Below are positions 54,301-63,458 of a stretch of 64,000 nucleotides of DNA, one piece after another. Position 1 is the first letter of the stretch. Each line of letters starts with the position of its first letter. Made by a program: the position numbers and the translations under genes. The stretch comes from Azospirillum sp. (GTDB taxonomy: Bacteria; Pseudomonadota; Alphaproteobacteria; Azospirillales; Azospirillaceae): NCBI GenBank assembly GCA_016124535.1, contig WGNK01000017.1, positions 62,001 to 126,000 on the forward strand, given 5' to 3'. The notes under the pieces were generated by a model, which did not search any database, was not told the origin of the DNA, and saw nothing but the letters and a program-made list of their open reading frames with translations.

Positions 54301-54942
54301 ATGTCCGAGCTGACGCTGATCATCGGCAACAAGAACTATTCGTCCTGGTCGATGCGGCCATGGCTGGCGCTCAAGCACGCCGGGGCGGTTTTCAAAGAAG
54401 TCCTGATTCCGCTTTATCAGCCGGGCGCCAAGACGCAGATCCTCGAATATTCGTCTTCGGGCAAGGTCCCGGTGCTGCATCACGGCAGCGTTGTGGTCTG
54501 GGAATCCCTGGCGATTTGCGAATATGTCGCCGAGCTGTTCCCCGCGGCGGGGTTGTGGCCGGGTGATCCGGCGGCCCGCGCCCACGCCCGTTCGATCGCC
54601 GGCGAAATGCACGCCGGCTTCGCCGAGCTGCGGCGCAACATGCCGATGGATCTGCGCCAGCGCAAACCCGGCGAGGGTCGAACCGCCGCGGTCGACGGCG
54701 ACATCGCCCGGATTGCTGCGATCTGGCAGGATACCCGCGCCCGATTCGGCGCCGGCGGGCCGTTCCTGTTCGGCAGCTTTACCAATGCCGATGCGATGTT
54801 CGCGCCGGTCTGTACGCGCTTCGCCACCTATGAGGTCGCCTTGGCTCCGGTGTGCCGGGCCTATGTCGACGCCGTCCTCGATCTCGAAATGGTCCGCGCG
54901 TGGTACGCTGCGGGCACCGCCGAACCCTGGTACCTCCCCTGA
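54301..54942 (+). CDS. Glutathione S-transferase family protein
   Basis: The 213-residue protein has an N-terminal thioredoxin-like part with IIGNKNYSSWSMRPWLAL (SxW near the glutathione site) and GKVPVLHHGSVVVWESLAICEY, followed by a helical C-terminal domain. This is a bacterial GST subtype common in alphaproteobacteria; the substrate is unknown. The start at 54301 is set by homology, as upstream open codons are not conserved. Twelve bases separate it from kdsA, so the genes probably share a transcript. Confidence 0.92.
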   Translation: MSELTLIIGNKNYSSWSMRPWLALKHAGAVFKEVLIPLYQPGAKTQILEYSSSGKVPVLHHGSVVVWESLAICEYVAELFPAAGLWPGDPAARAHARSIAGEMHAGFAELRRNMPMDLRQRKPGEGRTAAVDGDIARIAAIWQDTRARFGAGGPFLFGSFTNADAMFAPVCTRFATYEVALAPVCRAYVDAVLDLEMVRAWYAAGTAEPWYLP

Positions 54943-54954
54943 CCGGAGCCGTTC

Positions 54955-55800
54955 ATGTCTGCTCGCACGGTTGCCATCGGCCCTCTGACCGTCGCCAATC
55001 ACCTGCCCTTTGTGCTGATCGCCGGCCCGTGCCAGCTGGAAAGCCGGGACCATGCCCTGGAGATGGCGGCGGCGCTGTCGGAGCTTTGCCAACGGCTCGG
55101 GCTCGGCCTGATCTACAAGACCTCGTTCGATAAGGCCAACCGGACCTCCCTGACCGCCGCGCGCGGCCTCGGCCTCGATCGCAGCCTGCCGATCCTGAGC
55201 GAAATCCGCGAGCGTTTCGGCTGCCCGGTGCTGACCGACGTCCATCTGCCGGAACACTGCGCGCCGGTTGCCGAAGCGGTCGATGTCCTGCAGATTCCGG
55301 CCTTCCTGTGCCGGCAGACCGATCTGCTGCTGGCGGCGGGCGTCACCGGTCGGGCGATCAACGTCAAGAAGGGGCAGTTCCTGGCACCGTGGGACATGAA
55401 GAATGTTGCGGCCAAGATCGCCAGCACCGGCAATGACAGGATCCTGCTGTGCGAGCGTGGCACCAGCTTCGGCTACAATACCCTGGTCTCGGACATGCGG
55501 TCGCTGCCGATCCTGGCGGAGACCGGCTGGCCGGTGGTGTTCGACGCCACCCATTCGGTGCAGCAGCCGGGCGGGCTCGGCGGCTCGTCCGGCGGGCAGC
55601 GGGAATTCGTGCCGGTGCTGGCGCGGGCGGCGGTGGCGCTGGGCGTCGCCGCGGTCTTTGTCGAAACCCATCAGGACCCCGATTGCGCGCCCAGCGACGG
55701 TCCCAACATGGTGCCGCTGCGAGCGATGCCGGCCCTGCTCGAAACCCTGATCGGCTTCGACCGGCTGGCCAAGGCGCAGCCGCTCGCCCTGGCGCAATAG
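54955..55800 (+). CDS. kdsA: 3-deoxy-8-phosphooctulonate synthase
   Basis: KdsA condenses PEP with arabinose 5-phosphate to make KDO 8-phosphate for lipopolysaccharide core. The 281-residue protein has the typical stretches [66 protein letters not shown] and [12 protein letters not shown]. The cysteine of the second motif (AFLCRQTD) is typical. It is between GST and the lytic transglycosylase gene on the same strand, with short spacers. Confidence 0.97.
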   Translation: MSARTVAIGPLTVANHLPFVLIAGPCQLESRDHALEMAAALSELCQRLGLGLIYKTSFDKANRTSLTAARGLGLDRSLPILSEIRERFGCPVLTDVHLPEHCAPVAEAVDVLQIPAFLCRQTDLLLAAGVTGRAINVKKGQFLAPWDMKNVAAKIASTGNDRILLCERGTSFGYNTLVSDMRSLPILAETGWPVVFDATHSVQQPGGLGGSSGGQREFVPVLARAAVALGVAAVFVETHQDPDCAPSDGPNMVPLRAMPALLETLIGFDRLAKAQPLALAQ

Positions 55801-55807
55801 GCTGGCC

Positions 55808-56710
55808 ATGAGGCCGGGCCCGGTGCTGGTCGGGGTGATGCTGCTGGCGTTGGGGCTGCCGCTGGCTGGCGGGACGGCTCGGGCGGCGGAGCCGGCGCCG
55901 GCACAGGAACGCCCGCGTTTCCGGATGCTGCTGCCGCTGCAGCCGAACGCGCCGTCGCGGCTGCCGGCACCCAGCGCCGATCTCGCGTCGCCGACCGGCC
56001 TGACCGCCTATGGCGAGGACTGCGCCGCCGCCGAGCGTGGCAAGGTCGAGGCCGCCTATCGCCTGGGCCGGCGCTTTCTGTTCGGCTTCGGCGTCCCGCG
56101 CGACAAGAACATGGGCCTGGCCTGGATGCGGGCGGCGGCATCACGGGGGCACCGCGACGCCGCCCGCCTGGTTGCCCTGATCCCACCGCAATGGGGCCTG
56201 ATCCGGCCGTGGTGCCGGTCGAGCGGCGGGCCGGTCCGCGGCATCCAGGCGCCGCCAGCTGAGATCGCCGCCCTGGTCGATCGCATCGCTCCGCAACACG
56301 GTATCGACCCGGCCCTGGTCCGCGCGGTGATCCAGGTCGAGTCGGCCTATCATACCGACGCGCTGTCGCCCAAGGCGGCGGCCGGGCTGATGCAGTTGAT
56401 CCCGGCCACTGCGGCGCGGTTCGGCGTTCGCGATGTCTACGACCCCGCGGAAAACATCCGCGGCGGCGTCAAGTATCTGCGATGGCTGCTGGCCTATTTC
56501 CGCGGCAATGTCAGCCTGGCTTTGGCCGGATACAATGCCGGCGAGCGGGCGGTCGACCGCTACGGCGGCGTGCCGCCCTATCCCGAGACCACCAATTATG
56601 TCCGGCTGATCGAACGGCTCTATGGCCAGGCCAATCATCGCTTCGACCCCGCCGCGGCGTCGCCTTCGACCCGTTTCTTCGGACCGGCGGCAACCGCCGG
56701 CCGACCCTGA
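55808..56710 (+). CDS. Exported lytic transglycosylase (Sel1-like segment plus SLT domain)
   Basis: The 300-residue protein has a signal peptide (about residues 1-26), a Sel1-like pair of helices (about 75-120, YRLGRRFLFGFGVPRDKNMGLAWMR) and a C-terminal SLT domain. The catalytic glutamate is E178 in VIQVESAYHTDALSPKAAAGLMQL. It would cut glycan strands of peptidoglycan in the periplasm to leave anhydro-muramyl ends. It starts seven bases after the kdsA stop and is probably co-transcribed with it. Confidence 0.92.
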   Translation: MRPGPVLVGVMLLALGLPLAGGTARAAEPAPAQERPRFRMLLPLQPNAPSRLPAPSADLASPTGLTAYGEDCAAAERGKVEAAYRLGRRFLFGFGVPRDKNMGLAWMRAAASRGHRDAARLVALIPPQWGLIRPWCRSSGGPVRGIQAPPAEIAALVDRIAPQHGIDPALVRAVIQVESAYHTDALSPKAAAGLMQLIPATAARFGVRDVYDPAENIRGGVKYLRWLLAYFRGNVSLALAGYNAGERAVDRYGGVPPYPETTNYVRLIERLYGQANHRFDPAAASPSTRFFGPAATAGRP

Positions 56711-56991
56711 CCGTCGGCGCCAGGCCGGGTGCGCGCGCCAACTTCCTATTGATTTGTCGGCGAAACCGGGTCATATCTGGCGGAGAGTGCTGTTCGAGCC
56801 TCTGGTATTTTGGCTGCGTGAACGAATTTCGCGATTTTCGCCTGTCGTCTTGCCTCGATACCTCGTTCCAATCAGCTTGACCGTCCGACTCACGCGGGAC
56901 GGACGAGGCTAATGCGGGTCATCGCCCCGTCCTGCCATCCGGTGATGGCGGCGAAGTTGACCTAGCGGACTAATCTCGAGGCATCGTCTTT

Positions 56992-58290
56992 TTGTCGAAT
57001 TTTTCTGAATTGGGCCTCACCCGGCCCATGGTGTCGCTGCTTGCCGAACGCGGCTACACGGTTCCGACCCCGATCCAGGCGCAAGCCATTCCCGAAATTC
57101 TGGCCGGACGTGATCTGCTTGGGCTCGCCGCGACCGGCACCGGCAAGACCGCCGCTTTCGTGTTGCCGATCCTGCACCGTCTGCATCTCGCCCGCAGCCA
57201 GGGCGAAGCGACCCCCGGCCCGGCCCTGGTGCTCAGTCCGACCCGCGAATTGGCTGCCCAGACCGCGGCGACCTTCCGCCTGTTCGGCCGCCTCAACAAC
57301 CCCCGCGCCGCCCTGGTGGTCGGCGGCGTCGCCTGGCGCCCCCAGGTCGACGCGCTGGCACGCAAGCCCGACATCATCGTGGCGACCCCCGGCCGTTTGA
57401 TCGATCATGTTGAGCAGGGCACCGCCAAACTAGGCGCCGTGTCGCTGCTGGTGGTCGATGAGATCGACCACATGCTGGAGGTCGGTTTTCTGCCGGCCGT
57501 GATGCGCATCGTCGGCCTGCTGCCGACCGACCGCCAGAGCCTGTTCTTTTCGGCGACCATGCCGTCGAAGATCGAGGCGCTGTCGCGCAAGATGCAGCGC
57601 AATCCCAAGACCGTCTCGGTATCGCAGCCGGCGACTCCGGTGGCGCGCATCGACCAGAGCGTCGTTCTGGTCGAACCCGGCGCCAAGCTTGGCCTGCTCA
57701 AGGCGATCCTGGACGAGGGCAAGCACGGGCGCAGCCTGGTGTTCACCCGGACCAAGCGGGGGGCGGACAAGGTCGCGGGCCACCTGCTGCAGACCGGGCT
57801 GGAGGCCGTCGCGATCCATGGCGACCGCAGCCAGAAGCAGCGCAACCAGGCACTGTCGGAATTCCGCGAGGGGCGCACCGCGATCCTGGTCGCAACCGAT
57901 GTCGCCGCCCGCGGCGTCCATGTCGACGGTATCGATCTGGTGGTCAATTTCGACATGCCGGACGTGCCCGAGACCTATGTCCACCGCATCGGCCGGACCG
58001 CGCGTGCCGGTGCCGCCGGGGTCGCAATTTCGTTTTGCGGCCGCGCCGAACGCTCCAATCTCGGCGCGATCGAGGCCCTGATCCGCCACAAGCTGCCGAC
58101 CTCGGGTTCGCACGCGATGGCGGCTTCGGCAGCGCCGGCGTCGGCCGAAACCAGATCTGCCGCCGCCCAGTATCGGCGGCGGCAACCGCCGCGCCACCGG
58201 CCGGAGGAGGGCGCCGACCCGGGGCTCTCCCGCCTGCCGATGTTCCGGCCCACCGCGCGCAAGCGCAATTCCACCGCACCAAAGGAGTGA
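56992..58290 (+). CDS. DEAD-box RNA helicase (RhlE-type)
   Basis: The 432-residue helicase has the Q-motif GYTVPTPIQAQAIP, Walker A ATGTGKT (residues 47-53), PTRELAAQ, the DExD box as DEID, SAT, and motif VI HRIGRTARAG, then a basic Arg/Pro-rich tail. The start is TTG 56992, required for the conserved FSELGL before the Q-motif, with GAGG upstream. A GTG at 57030 would lose that part. Such helicases remodel RNA in ribosome assembly or decay, often under cold conditions. Its stop overlaps the ribosome-binding site of the cold-shock gene five bases upstream of that gene's start. Confidence 0.95.
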   Translation: MSNFSELGLTRPMVSLLAERGYTVPTPIQAQAIPEILAGRDLLGLAATGTGKTAAFVLPILHRLHLARSQGEATPGPALVLSPTRELAAQTAATFRLFGRLNNPRAALVVGGVAWRPQVDALARKPDIIVATPGRLIDHVEQGTAKLGAVSLLVVDEIDHMLEVGFLPAVMRIVGLLPTDRQSLFFSATMPSKIEALSRKMQRNPKTVSVSQPATPVARIDQSVVLVEPGAKLGLLKAILDEGKHGRSLVFTRTKRGADKVAGHLLQTGLEAVAIHGDRSQKQRNQALSEFREGRTAILVATDVAARGVHVDGIDLVVNFDMPDVPETYVHRIGRTARAGAAGVAISFCGRAERSNLGAIEALIRHKLPTSGSHAMAASAAPASAETRSAAAQYRRRQPPRHRPEEGADPGLSRLPMFRPTARKRNSTAPKE

Positions 58291-58295
58291 CGACA

Positions 58296-58505
58296 ATGGC
58301 AACCGGAACCGTGAAATGGTTCAATTCCCAAAAGGGTTACGGCTTCATCCAGCCCGACGCCGGTGGACCCGATGTGTTCCTGCACATCAGCGCCGTCGAG
58401 CGTGCCGGCATCGGCAACCCGGCCGAAGGCCAGAAGCTGCGCTATGAGGTCCAGCGCGACCCGAAGAACGGCAAGACCTCGGCCGCCAACCTCCAGGTGG
58501 TGTGA
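58296..58505 (+). CDS. Cold-shock protein (CspA family)
   Basis: The 69-residue cold-shock domain has the RNA-binding motifs KGYGFI and DVFLHIS. It begins five bases after the helicase stop, with AAAGGAG inside the end of the helicase gene, so the two are surely translated from one message. It probably acts as an RNA chaperone with the helicase. A long hairpin follows. Confidence 0.97.
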   Translation: MATGTVKWFNSQKGYGFIQPDAGGPDVFLHISAVERAGIGNPAEGQKLRYEVQRDPKNGKTSAANLQVV

Positions 58506-58536
58506 CCGATCGGCCGAAGACCGGTCGCGCTACGTC

Positions 58537-58580
58537 ACGGTGATGTCGGGGCGCCTCTGCGGTCGCCCCGAAATCACCGT
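58537..58580 (+). terminator. Long hairpin after the cold-shock gene
   Basis: The arms ACGGTGAT / ATCACCGT and TCGGGGCG / CGCCCCGA pair with one mismatch between them, giving 16 pairs with a ten-base loop. It begins 31 bases after the cold-shock gene stop. There is no T run, so it may end transcription with help of Rho or protect the 3' end. Confidence 0.6.
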
Positions 58581-58681
58581 CGGCGCCGCCAAGACCGGAG
58601 CGCTGCGGCTGTCGTCTGCAACGGCGTCGGATTGGGCTTGCTCCCGTCCGGCGCCGTTTCACGTTTCCGGCCGGCCGAGGA

Positions 58682-59107
58682 TTATTGCGGGTTCTGCTGA
58701 AGTGCGTTGGGATCGGTATTGGGGACTTCGATAACGATGCAGGCAGTCGAATCGGCGCGCAGGAACAAATAGATCATGCGGCGATCGGCTTGCCCCCGCG
58801 GGTCGACCAGGTTGCGGCCGTGGCCGAAGGCAACGCCGAGTACACCGTCCTTAAAAAAGGCGCGATAGCGCATCGGCACGCGTTCGTTGAACTCGTGTGC
58901 CGCGCAAGCGGCGCCAAGCGCTTTGTTGATGGCCCCGCCCTGACGCCAGGGCGTATTGGGCGAATTGATCACCACCTGGGGCGGCATCGGCTGGCCGACC
59001 ATTGGTTCCAGCGGTGGCCCGGCCCTGGCCGTCGGCGCGGCGGCCAGTCCAGCGGCCAGAAAAAGCCTGGCTGCGAGGCCGGCGCCCGCCTTTCGCTTCA
59101 AGGACAT
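58682..59107 (-). CDS. Small exported protein of unknown function
   Basis: The 141-residue protein has a signal peptide (about residues 1-29, LAAGLAAAPTARA). The mature part has two cysteines (one near 68 and one near 124) that could pair. I recognise no domain. It follows the gene at 59178 on the same strand and is separated by a hairpin. Confidence 0.65.
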   Translation of the reverse strand: MSLKRKAGAGLAARLFLAAGLAAAPTARAGPPLEPMVGQPMPPQVVINSPNTPWRQGGAINKALGAACAAHEFNERVPMRYRAFFKDGVLGVAFGHGRNLVDPRGQADRRMIYLFLRADSTACIVIEVPNTDPNALQQNPQ

Positions 59108-59129
59108 CCTGCCCTCTCTCGAAGATTTC

Positions 59130-59159
59130 CCCTCCCGGCACGGCAGCGTCCCGGGAGGG
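59130..59159 (-). terminator. GC-rich hairpin between two small exported protein genes
   Basis: CCCTCCCGG and CCGGGAGGG form a perfect 9-bp stem with a 12-base loop, about 20 bases after the stop of the gene at 59178. No T run follows on the minus strand. It may attenuate read-through into the next gene. Confidence 0.45.
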
Positions 59160-59177
59160 CGTCCTCAGGGTGTCCGG

Positions 59178-59543
59178 TTACTCAGTGAGCGCGGTCGTTT
59201 CGCCGGTGGTCTTGTTCCACTTGATGGTGATCTTGGAAATCTGGCACAGGTCGAAGCCGTTCCAAATCGCCTCTTCACCATCGTCATAGACGACTTTCAT
59301 GTCCCATTTGCATGCCTTGCTGCCCGAAAAGGTCATGTTGATCGAAGCACCGTTGTCAAGGATGCTCTGGCCCATGACATCTTCTTCCCAATCACTGGTA
59401 TTGGCAGCGGAGATGTAGACTTTTTCAATCGGGTAGCCGGTCTTGTTGACCAGGGTGAAGTCTTGCTTGCCCTGGGCATGGGCGACGCTGCCGATAGCGG
59501 CGACGAACAGCGCCGCGGCGATCATCTTCAGAACGGTATTCAT
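59178..59543 (-). CDS. Small exported protein of unknown function
   Basis: The 121-residue protein has a clean signal peptide (MNTVLKMIAAALFVAAIGSVAHA). The mature part begins QGKQDFTLVNKTGYPIEKVY, shows a beta-rich pattern and two cysteines (CKWDM and LCQISK) that may form a disulphide. Related small periplasmic proteins occur in many alphaproteobacteria. No function is known to me. Its codon use is similar to its neighbours, although the mature part is less GC-biased. Confidence 0.75.
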   Translation of the reverse strand: MNTVLKMIAAALFVAAIGSVAHAQGKQDFTLVNKTGYPIEKVYISAANTSDWEEDVMGQSILDNGASINMTFSGSKACKWDMKVVYDDGEEAIWNGFDLCQISKITIKWNKTTGETTALTE

Positions 59544-59730
59544 GGCGAAACTCCGATTGGCTGGGCGGACACATGGTTGAGCCCCCCGAGTGGGAAGCCG
59601 TTAAATTCGAAGTGACGTGACTGGTTCGATCGTGCCAAGGCTGCAGCACGCCGAAACGGCCGAGCGGTGACAGAACTCTGCCTGCCTGTCAATTCTAGCT
59701 TCGGTTATGTCGGCGCCAAGGGGGGGCTGC

Positions 59731-60024
59731 TCAGACCGTCGGAAGTTCGTGAAACCCGGCGGTGGCGGGGGGCTCGTCCGGGGTTACCGAGATCCCGTCG
59801 ACCCGCGCCGCCGGCGGCCCGTGGCGGCAATCGGCAAGCATGACATCGACCGCCGCCGCCGGGCCGGAAAACAAGGCCTCGACCGAACCGTCGTCGCGAT
59901 TGCGCACCCATCCGGCCAACCCAAGTGCGTTGGCGCGCTCGACCGTCCAGCGGCGGTACCACACCCCTTGTACCCGGCCGAGGATGCGAGCGCGAACGGT
60001 CTTGGGCTGTGGTCCGGCCGCCAT
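59731..60024 (-). CDS. acyP: Acylphosphatase
   Basis: The 97-residue protein has the acylphosphatase fold motifs RILGRVQGVWYRRWT (catalytic arginine) and GWVRNRDDGSVEAL (catalytic asparagine). It hydrolyses acyl phosphates. The start at 60024 is fixed by the compact family length; upstream open codons run into pccA. It lies ten bases downstream of the pccA stop and is probably co-transcribed. Confidence 0.93.
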   Translation of the reverse strand: MAAGPQPKTVRARILGRVQGVWYRRWTVERANALGLAGWVRNRDDGSVEALFSGPAAAVDVMLADCRHGPPAARVDGISVTPDEPPATAGFHELPTV

Positions 60025-60034
60025 GGTCGGAAGC

Positions 60035-62020
60035 TCAGTCGAATTCGAGAATGATCTGGTCGACCGCCAGGCTGGCGCCGCGCTCGACGTGGATCTTGCC
60101 GATCTTGCCGTCCTGTTCGGCACGCAGGATGTTTTCCATCTTCATTGCCTCGACCGCGCACAGCTCCTGGCCGGCCTTGACCTCCTGTCCGGTTTCGACC
60201 GCCAACCCGACCAACAGGCCCGGCATCGGCGACAACAGGAACTTTGACATGTCGGGAACCTGGCGGACCGGCATCAGGTCGGCGAGTTCGGCCGAGCGCG
60301 GCGTCATCACCTGCAGCTTGAGGTCGGCGCCGGCGTGGTAGAGCCGGTAGCCGTCGGCCAGGACATCGATCTGAACCCCCATCATCCGGCCATCGACGGT
60401 GCCGGTCCACAGGGTATCGCGGATGGTCCAGGCGGTCGCCAGGGCATAGACCTGGCCGCCAACCCGGACTTCGATCGCGCCAGCGTTGTCCCCGACGAAG
60501 ACCGGGGTATTGATGCCGCCGAATCGGACCATCCAGAAATTCTGCGGGCGCGGCTGGTAACCCGGCATCTGGCCGCTGATCGTGCGGTTGCGCTCGGCGA
60601 TGCGGTTGTGGACGAAGGCGACCACCGCTTTCAGGCGGTCGAGGGTATCCTCGTCGGGCATCACTCCCTGGAACCCTTCGGGGAACTCTTCGGCGATGAA
60701 ATTGGTGGTCAGGTTGCCGTCGAGAAACCGCTGCTTGTTCATCACCGCGGCGAGGAAACTGATGTTGTGGCCAACACCGCGGATCTGGAAGGCGTCCAGC
60801 GCGTGGCGCATATGATCGATCGCAGTGGCCCGGTCGGGGCCGCGCGAGCACAGTTTGGCGATCATCGGATCGTAATACATCGAGATCTCGCCGCCCTCGT
60901 AGACGCCGGTGTCGACGCGGGTGTGCTGATCCTCGATCGGCGGGCGATAGCGGGTGATCCGGCCGATCGACGGCAGGAAATTGCGCAACGGGTCTTCGGC
61001 ATAGATGCGGGCCTCGACCGCCCAGCCGCGCAACTGCACGTCGTCCTGGGTGAACGGCAGCTTTTCCCCGGCGGCAACCTTGATCATCAGCTCGACCAGA
61101 TCAAGGCCGGTAACCAGCTCGGTCACCGGGTGTTCGACCTGCAGCCGGGTGTTCATCTCCAGGAAATAGAAACGGCGGTTGGCATCGACGATGAATTCGA
61201 CCGTGCCGGCGGATTTATAGCCAACCGCCTTGGCCAGCGCCACCGCCTGCTCGCCCATCGCCTTGCGGGTCTTGGCGTCGATGAACGGCGACGGCGCCTC
61301 CTCGATCACTTTCTGGTGGCGGCGCTGGATCGAACACTCGCGCTCGCCCAGATAGACGCAATTGCCGTGGCCGTCGGCCATCACCTGGATTTCGATATGG
61401 CGCGGCTGTTCGATGAATTTCTCGATGAACACCCGGTCGTCGGCGAAACTGGAGCGTGCCTCGTTGGTCGCGGAACGAAAGCCGTCGCGCACCTGGCTGT
61501 CGTTGTACGCCACCCGCATGCCCTTGCCGCCGCCGCCGGCAGAGGCCTTGATCATCACCGGATAGCCGACCTCGCGGGCGATCTTCACCGCCTCCTCGTC
61601 GTCGGCGATCACGCCCAGATAGCCCGGTACCGTCGACACCCCGGCGGCCGCGGCCAGTTTTTTTGATTCGATCTTGTCGCCCATTGCCGCCATGGCATGG
61701 GGATCCGGGCCGATGAACACCACGCCGGCGGCTTTCAGGGCCTCGCAGAAGGCGCCCCGCTCCGACAGGAAACCATAGCCGGGATGGACTGCCTCGGCAC
61801 CGGTGCGCTGGCACGCCTCGACAATCTTATCGGCCAGCAGATAGCTCTGTCCTGAGGGCGGTGGCCCGATCAGCACCCGCTCGTCGGCGATCTCGACGTG
61901 GAGGGCCGTCGCGTCGGCCTCCGAATAGACCGCAACCGACTTGATGTCCATGCGCCGCGCCGTCTTGATAATCCGGCAGGCAATTTCCCCGCGATTGGCG
62001 ATCAGGATTTTCGAGAACAT
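60035..62020 (-). CDS. pccA: Propionyl/acetyl-CoA carboxylase alpha (biotin carboxylase plus biotin carrier) subunit
   Basis: The 661-residue protein starts MFSKILIANRGEIACRI. It has the biotin carboxylase ATP-grasp core (ASAGGGGKGMRVAY, ERECSIQRRHQKVIEEAPS, EMNTRLQVEHPVTEL) and a C-terminal biotinyl domain with the modified lysine K627 in AMKMEN. Length and domain order fit the alpha subunit of propionyl-CoA carboxylase, which carboxylates propionyl-CoA to methylmalonyl-CoA with a beta subunit. No beta subunit gene is in the window. The open frame extends upstream, but no conserved residues precede this ATG. It leads a two-gene unit with acyP. Confidence 0.94.
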   Translation of the reverse strand: MFSKILIANRGEIACRIIKTARRMDIKSVAVYSEADATALHVEIADERVLIGPPPSGQSYLLADKIVEACQRTGAEAVHPGYGFLSERGAFCEALKAAGVVFIGPDPHAMAAMGDKIESKKLAAAAGVSTVPGYLGVIADDEEAVKIAREVGYPVMIKASAGGGGKGMRVAYNDSQVRDGFRSATNEARSSFADDRVFIEKFIEQPRHIEIQVMADGHGNCVYLGERECSIQRRHQKVIEEAPSPFIDAKTRKAMGEQAVALAKAVGYKSAGTVEFIVDANRRFYFLEMNTRLQVEHPVTELVTGLDLVELMIKVAAGEKLPFTQDDVQLRGWAVEARIYAEDPLRNFLPSIGRITRYRPPIEDQHTRVDTGVYEGGEISMYYDPMIAKLCSRGPDRATAIDHMRHALDAFQIRGVGHNISFLAAVMNKQRFLDGNLTTNFIAEEFPEGFQGVMPDEDTLDRLKAVVAFVHNRIAERNRTISGQMPGYQPRPQNFWMVRFGGINTPVFVGDNAGAIEVRVGGQVYALATAWTIRDTLWTGTVDGRMMGVQIDVLADGYRLYHAGADLKLQVMTPRSAELADLMPVRQVPDMSKFLLSPMPGLLVGLAVETGQEVKAGQELCAVEAMKMENILRAEQDGKIGKIHVERGASLAVDQIILEFD

Positions 62021-62287
62021 GGTGGATGCCGCTTCCTTCAACTGGCCGTCGCTCGAAGCCCAGCCGCCTGAGCTCGACCGATGGCGGATTTGCGCCGCAG
62101 ACGCCGCAATTGTCAACCTTCCGTCCGGCTCCCTGCGGCAAAGCGCGCAGTCCCGCACCGGCCGGCGGCGATCGCTCTGGACGGCGCCCACCCTGCCCCC
62201 GATGATGGCGCGCCGGCGACCACCGGCGGTGGTAAGCCGTGTCGATACGGCCCGGTACGGTTCTCGGGGTGTCGGGTGGAACGGACA

Positions 62288-63217
62288 ATGAGCACAGCGA
62301 TGGTCGACCCCTCGCCCGCACCCGGCCACGACGCCGGGCGCGGCCGGCGAAGCGGCCGGTTTGCCGTGGCGGCCCTGCTGGCTGGGGCCGCCGGCATCGC
62401 CTTTGCCCCGATCCTGGTCCGGCTGAGCGAACTGGCCCCCAGCGCCACGGCGTTCTGGCGGCTGGCCTTTTCGGTTCCGGTGCTGATCACCTGGATGCTC
62501 CTGGAGCGTCGCGGCACCGACGCGCCGCGGCGCCCAAACTGCCGCGCCGATTATCTTCGCCTGATCGGGGCCGGACTGTTCTTCGCCGCCGACCTGGCGA
62601 GCTGGCACTGGTCGCTGACCATGACCTCGGTCGCCAACGGCACATTGCTGCCCAATTTTGCGCCAATTTTCGTCACTCTGTTCGGCTGGCTGTGGTTCGG
62701 ACAAACCTTTACCCCGATCTTCCTGGCCGGGCTCGGGATCGCGATGTCCGGCGCCCTGGTGCTGATGAGCGGCAGCATCCAGCTCAGTCTCGAACATTTT
62801 GTAGGCGACCTGATCGGCCTGGGCACCGCGGTATTCTATGCCGGTTACCTGCTGGCGGTCGGGCGGCTGCGTGCCGAGTTCTCGACCGCTACGATCATGG
62901 CCTGGAGCGGCGTGGTGACCGGGGTCGCCCTGCTGCCAATCGCCCTGCTCTCCGGCGAGACCTTGGTTGCCGGATCGGCCGCCGGCTGGGCGGTGCTGGT
63001 GGTGCTGGCGCTGGTCAGCCATTGCGGCGGGCAGAGCCTGATCGCCTATGCGCTGGCCCACCTGCCCGCGGCGTTCGGCTCGGTCGGACTGCTGCTGCAG
63101 CCGGCGCTGGCAGCCTTGCTCGCCTGGGCGCTGCTGGCCGAACCCCTGGGACCGACCCAGGGCCTGGGGGCCGCGATCGTCCTGCTCGGCATCTTTCTGG
63201 CACGCCGCGGCAGCTGA
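62288..63217 (+). CDS. EamA/DMT-superfamily transporter
   Basis: The 309-residue membrane protein has about ten hydrophobic segments in two EamA halves (AFWRLAFSVPVLITWM in the first; QSLIAYALAHLPAAFGSVGLLLQPALAALLAW in the second). It starts at ATG 62288. It is a different branch from the transporter at 4574. Metabolite export is the usual role; substrate unknown. It is divergent from pccA. Confidence 0.9.
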   Translation: MSTAMVDPSPAPGHDAGRGRRSGRFAVAALLAGAAGIAFAPILVRLSELAPSATAFWRLAFSVPVLITWMLLERRGTDAPRRPNCRADYLRLIGAGLFFAADLASWHWSLTMTSVANGTLLPNFAPIFVTLFGWLWFGQTFTPIFLAGLGIAMSGALVLMSGSIQLSLEHFVGDLIGLGTAVFYAGYLLAVGRLRAEFSTATIMAWSGVVTGVALLPIALLSGETLVAGSAAGWAVLVVLALVSHCGGQSLIAYALAHLPAAFGSVGLLLQPALAALLAWALLAEPLGPTQGLGAAIVLLGIFLARRGS

Positions 63218-63356
63218 TCGCCCGATTTTCGGGGCAGGCGGGAAGACTGCGCAATCGCCGTCGAAAAGCGAGACAACTGGGTTGCCACGGTGCGCGCGCG
63301 GTGCTAAATCCACTCTCCTCATCGATCGCCGTCCCGACCGGCGAATTCGAAGGTAA

Positions 63357-63431
<75 letters not shown>

Positions 63432-63458
63432 TTCTTTTCAAAGACTTATCGCAAAACC

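Noticed and set aside
62021..63322. Extended N-terminus of the carboxylase alpha subunit
   Set aside because: It would overlap the divergent DMT transporter gene; the biotin carboxylase family starts at the ILIANRGEIA motif just after 62020.
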